From positions 1 to 6,179 of the forward strand of contig JAGGZZ010000027.1 of NCBI GenBank assembly GCA_021161765.1: DNA of 6,179 nt. Direction: 5' to 3'. This DNA is from Candidatus Methanophagales archaeon. GTDB taxonomy: Archaea; Halobacteriota; Syntropharchaeia; Alkanophagales; Methanospirareceae. The notes under the pieces were generated by a model. The model saw nothing but the letters and a program-made list of their open reading frames with translations, was not told where the DNA came from and did not search any database. Shown here piece after piece: positions 4,214 to 6,179 of the stretch. The translations under genes were made by a program, and so were the position numbers. Numbering within the stretch: position 1 is the first letter of the stretch; each line of letters begins with the position of its first letter.

Positions 4214-5845
4214 ATGAAAATCCCAATCGAAAAGCCGGTCCTGGTAACCTCTGCACTGCCTTACGTTAACGGAGAGTGTCACATAGGGCATCTCAGGACT
4301 TACGTCCCCGCGGATATTTACGTGCGGATGCTGCGGAAAATGGGTTATGACGTTATTTTTATAGGTGGTTCTGACACGCACGGAACGCCGATTGTGCTGA
4401 GTGCCGAAGCGCAAGGTATCACGCCCGAAGAGGTTGTTGAGAAATACCATGAGCATTTTAAGCGAATGTTTCAAGCTCTGAACGTCAATTTCGACTATTA
4501 CGGAAGAACTGATTCGGAAAGCAACCACAGAAGGACGACAGAGATAGTAAAGAAATTAATAGAGAACGGGTATGTATACGAGAAGGAAACAAAACAGGCG
4601 TTTTGCACTACCTGTGGGCGGTTTCTACCCGATAGATATGTGGAGGGGAAATGCCCCTACTGCGGTGCTGTGGCAAGAGGAGATGAATGTGACCAGGGCT
4701 GTGGTAAGCATCTTGAGCCAGGAGAGATAATAGAGCCAAAATGCAAGATTTGCGGAAGCAAAGCGGATTTCAAGGTGCAAAAGCATTTCTTCTTCAAACT
4801 TTCCTCGTTCGCGGATTTCCTCATTTCCTATTTAGGCAAATTGGGTGGTACACAGAATGCGAGAAACTACGCGCTGGAATGGACAAAGAAGGAGCTACGC
4901 GATTGGTGTATAACGAGAGCGCTGGAATGGGGCGTAAAATTCCCGGGCAGGGATGACCTCGTTGTTTATGTCTGGGTTGATGCACCCATCGGGTATATAT
5001 CCTCTACTGAGGAGCTGTTAGGCAGAAGGGGAGGAGGCGGAGAGGACGAATGGATGAAGTACTGGAAAGGAAACAAAGCGACCATTGTGCATTTTATCGG
5101 TACGGACATTATATATCATCACTGCATATTCTGGCCTGCAATGCTCAAAGGAGCGGGTTATTCGCTGCCTGATGCCGTTGTCGCCTCCGGAATGGTAAAG
5201 ATAAACGGGGGGACGTTTTCAAAGACCCGCGGGAACGTGGTATGGGTAAAAGAGTTTTTAGAACGATTTCATCCCGATACGTTACGGTATTATTTAGTGG
5301 CACAATCAAGTCACACGAAGGAATTGAATTTCTCCTGGGACTCCTTTTCTATGCGTGTGAATAACGAGTTAGTAGCGATTCTGGGAAACCTTGTTCATCG
5401 AGTTATATCATTTGCATACAACAATTTCCGCGTGGTTCCCAAAGGCGAAATAGACAAGGATGTTTTTGCTGCGATAGCGCGTACGAAGGAGGAGGAGACG
5501 AGAGCGGTAGACGAATACGAATTCAAGAAGCTCGTTGATTCCGCGATGAAACTTGCGGATTTTGGTAACAGCTTTTTTCAACGCGAGGAGCCCTGGCATT
5601 TGATAAAAACGGGTGATGCGGGTAGGGAACGATGTGGCGAGATAGTAAAGAACGTGCTGCAACTAATAAAAGCCGTTTGTATTGGATTGGAAGCAGTGAT
5701 GCCTGCGAAGATGGAAGAGGTGTGGTCGCAATTGGGTATGGAAGGCGATGTGCATTTGGTAAAGCTTGATGAGATGATGACGCCGATACAGAGCGGTCAA
5801 CCGCTGAAAAAGCCGAAGAGGTTGTTTGATAGGGTGGAGCTATAG
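4214..5845 (+). CDS. metG: methionyl-tRNA synthetase (catalytic plus anticodon domain)
   Basis: This cytoplasmic class I synthetase charges tRNA(Met) with methionine. From ATG 4214 it has 543 residues. The Rossmann fold opens with KPVLVTSALPYVNG and an exact HIGH at 23-26. The connective peptide has the archaeal doubled zinc knuckle: C131/C134, C147/C150, C159/C163, C177/C180. The second signature is TFSKT (334-338) followed by RGN, keeping the catalytic Lys 337; this form is usual in Methanosarcina-like enzymes. The anticodon-binding helical bundle includes NNELVAILGNLVHR (383-396) and EEPWHLIK. The protein stops at RLFDRVEL, where many relatives continue into an EMAP/Trbp111-like OB domain, here absent. 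The start is uncertain: the frame is open back to 4076 with ATGs at 4142 and 4166, and 4214 lacks a well-spaced ribosome site (AGGAG is 23 bases away). I chose 4214 because relatives begin just before the KPVLVT motif. Confidence 0.95.
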   Translation: MKIPIEKPVLVTSALPYVNGECHIGHLRTYVPADIYVRMLRKMGYDVIFIGGSDTHGTPIVLSAEAQGITPEEVVEKYHEHFKRMFQALNVNFDYYGRTDSESNHRRTTEIVKKLIENGYVYEKETKQAFCTTCGRFLPDRYVEGKCPYCGAVARGDECDQGCGKHLEPGEIIEPKCKICGSKADFKVQKHFFFKLSSFADFLISYLGKLGGTQNARNYALEWTKKELRDWCITRALEWGVKFPGRDDLVVYVWVDAPIGYISSTEELLGRRGGGGEDEWMKYWKGNKATIVHFIGTDIIYHHCIFWPAMLKGAGYSLPDAVVASGMVKINGGTFSKTRGNVVWVKEFLERFHPDTLRYYLVAQSSHTKELNFSWDSFSMRVNNELVAILGNLVHRVISFAYNNFRVVPKGEIDKDVFAAIARTKEEETRAVDEYEFKKLVDSAMKLADFGNSFFQREEPWHLIKTGDAGRERCGEIVKNVLQLIKAVCIGLEAVMPAKMEEVWSQLGMEGDVHLVKLDEMMTPIQSGQPLKKPKRLFDRVEL

Positions 5846-5846
5846 G

Positions 5847-6179
5847 AGAAAAGCATTTAGAAACGCGTTCTACGGTGTCCTCGCAAGGATTGTGCGAGAG
5901 GAGAACGCCGATTGTTTAGTGCAGGGGACAATAGCGGCAGACGTTGCTGAAACGGTGAAAGGAATCAAGACACAGCACAACATTCTTGAGCAGATAGGTA
6001 TTGACCCGGGAAGTTATGGGCTAACAATTGTTGAGCCTCTGAGGGAGATATACAAGCACGAAGTAAGAGAAGTTGCGAGAAGTTTGGGTGTGCCTCCCGG
6101 AGTTTTCGGAACGTCCACCGTTCCCCGGTCCCGGACTTGCTACGAGGGTACTTGGTGAAGTGACGGGAGAACGTGTAGA
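5847..6179 (+). pseudogene. 5'-truncated, frameshifted GMP-synthase/ExsB-like PP-loop ATPase fragment
   Basis: Immediately after the metG stop the sequence reads as the middle of a GuaA-C/ExsB-like ATP pyrophosphatase: RRKAFRNAFYGVLARIV, LVQGTIAAD (bases 5916-5942), KGIKTQHNILEQIGID, IVEPLREIYKHEVREVARSL. In bacterial-type and archaeal GMP synthases the LVQGTI segment binds ATP-pyrophosphatase substrates and follows an N-terminal SGGVDS loop that is missing here, as are roughly the first 100 residues. There is no start codon or ribosome site of its own; a frame through TTG 5826 merely overlaps metG. At 6107-6109 an extra G shifts the frame: the original frame ends at TGA 6156-6158, while from 6109 the next frame gives ERPPFPGPGLATRVLGEVTG, the expected continuation, running off the window. 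The TQHNILEQIG motif fits the ExsB-like branch better than true GuaA, from recall. Decay or sequencing error could both explain the shift; the 5' loss points to a broken gene. Confidence 0.75.

Noticed and set aside
4133..4528. Minus-strand open frame antisense to the metG 5' region
   Set aside because: It lies opposite the conserved HIGH-containing catalytic core of metG and shows no protein-family features.
5213..5236. KMSKS motif of MetRS altered to TFSKT
   Set aside because: The catalytic second Lys is kept, and as I recall Methanosarcina-type enzymes carry the same TFSKTRG form, so this is not a defect.

Overview
The window looks like euryarchaeal chromosome, probably from the methanogen/ANME side (Methanosarcina-like or Methanophagales/Syntrophoarchaeum-like). 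The placement is inference. It rests on a methionyl-tRNA synthetase with the archaeal doubled zinc knuckle and a TFSKT signature as I remember it from Methanosarcina, a DUF63 membrane protein, a NosD-type beta-helix remnant, archaeal TATA-like boxes, a GGTGAT ribosome site and T-tract termination. I see no tRNA, rRNA, transposase or CRISPR array, and no strong case for a wholly new system. The unusual content is gene decay, a likely deletion junction and several families of short repeats.

Layout. Positions 1-269 hold the 3' end of a gene entering from the left, probably an ACT-like regulatory protein, followed by a T-rich terminator. Positions 300-760 are a graveyard: a possible minus-strand coding remnant, then four 23-residue parallel beta-helix repeats of a NosD-like surface protein with neither a signal peptide nor a C-terminal domain. 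A small cupin gene (884-1216, +) is bracketed by fragments of the dispersed CACAGA-type repeat. A membrane-anchored protein with two OB-folds lies on the minus strand (1337-2047). The 378-base divergent intergenic region (2048-2425) contains the TATA box of that gene, two inverted-repeat elements built from (A)CACGGATT-like units, and a 15-base tandem duplication.

The right half is a plus-strand block: a DUF63 integral membrane protein (2426-3286) with a heptamer tandem repeat inside its coding sequence, an AIM24/TIGR00266 protein (3357-4079) with its own promoter and ribosome site, and metG (4214-5845). A 21-codon open frame with a very strong ribosome site sits between AIM24 and metG. metG stops exactly where the anticodon domain ends and lacks the C-terminal EMAP/OB domain many relatives carry. 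Within one or two codons begins the middle of a GMP-synthase/ExsB-like PP-loop ATPase gene that has lost its 5' part, including the SGGVDS loop, and has a one-base frameshift before its FPGPGLATR motif. The simplest reading is a deletion or rearrangement at about 5840-5850 that joined two genes.

Functionally these are mostly unrelated housekeeping or poorly understood genes, not one pathway. Methionyl-tRNA charging is the only firmly assigned activity.
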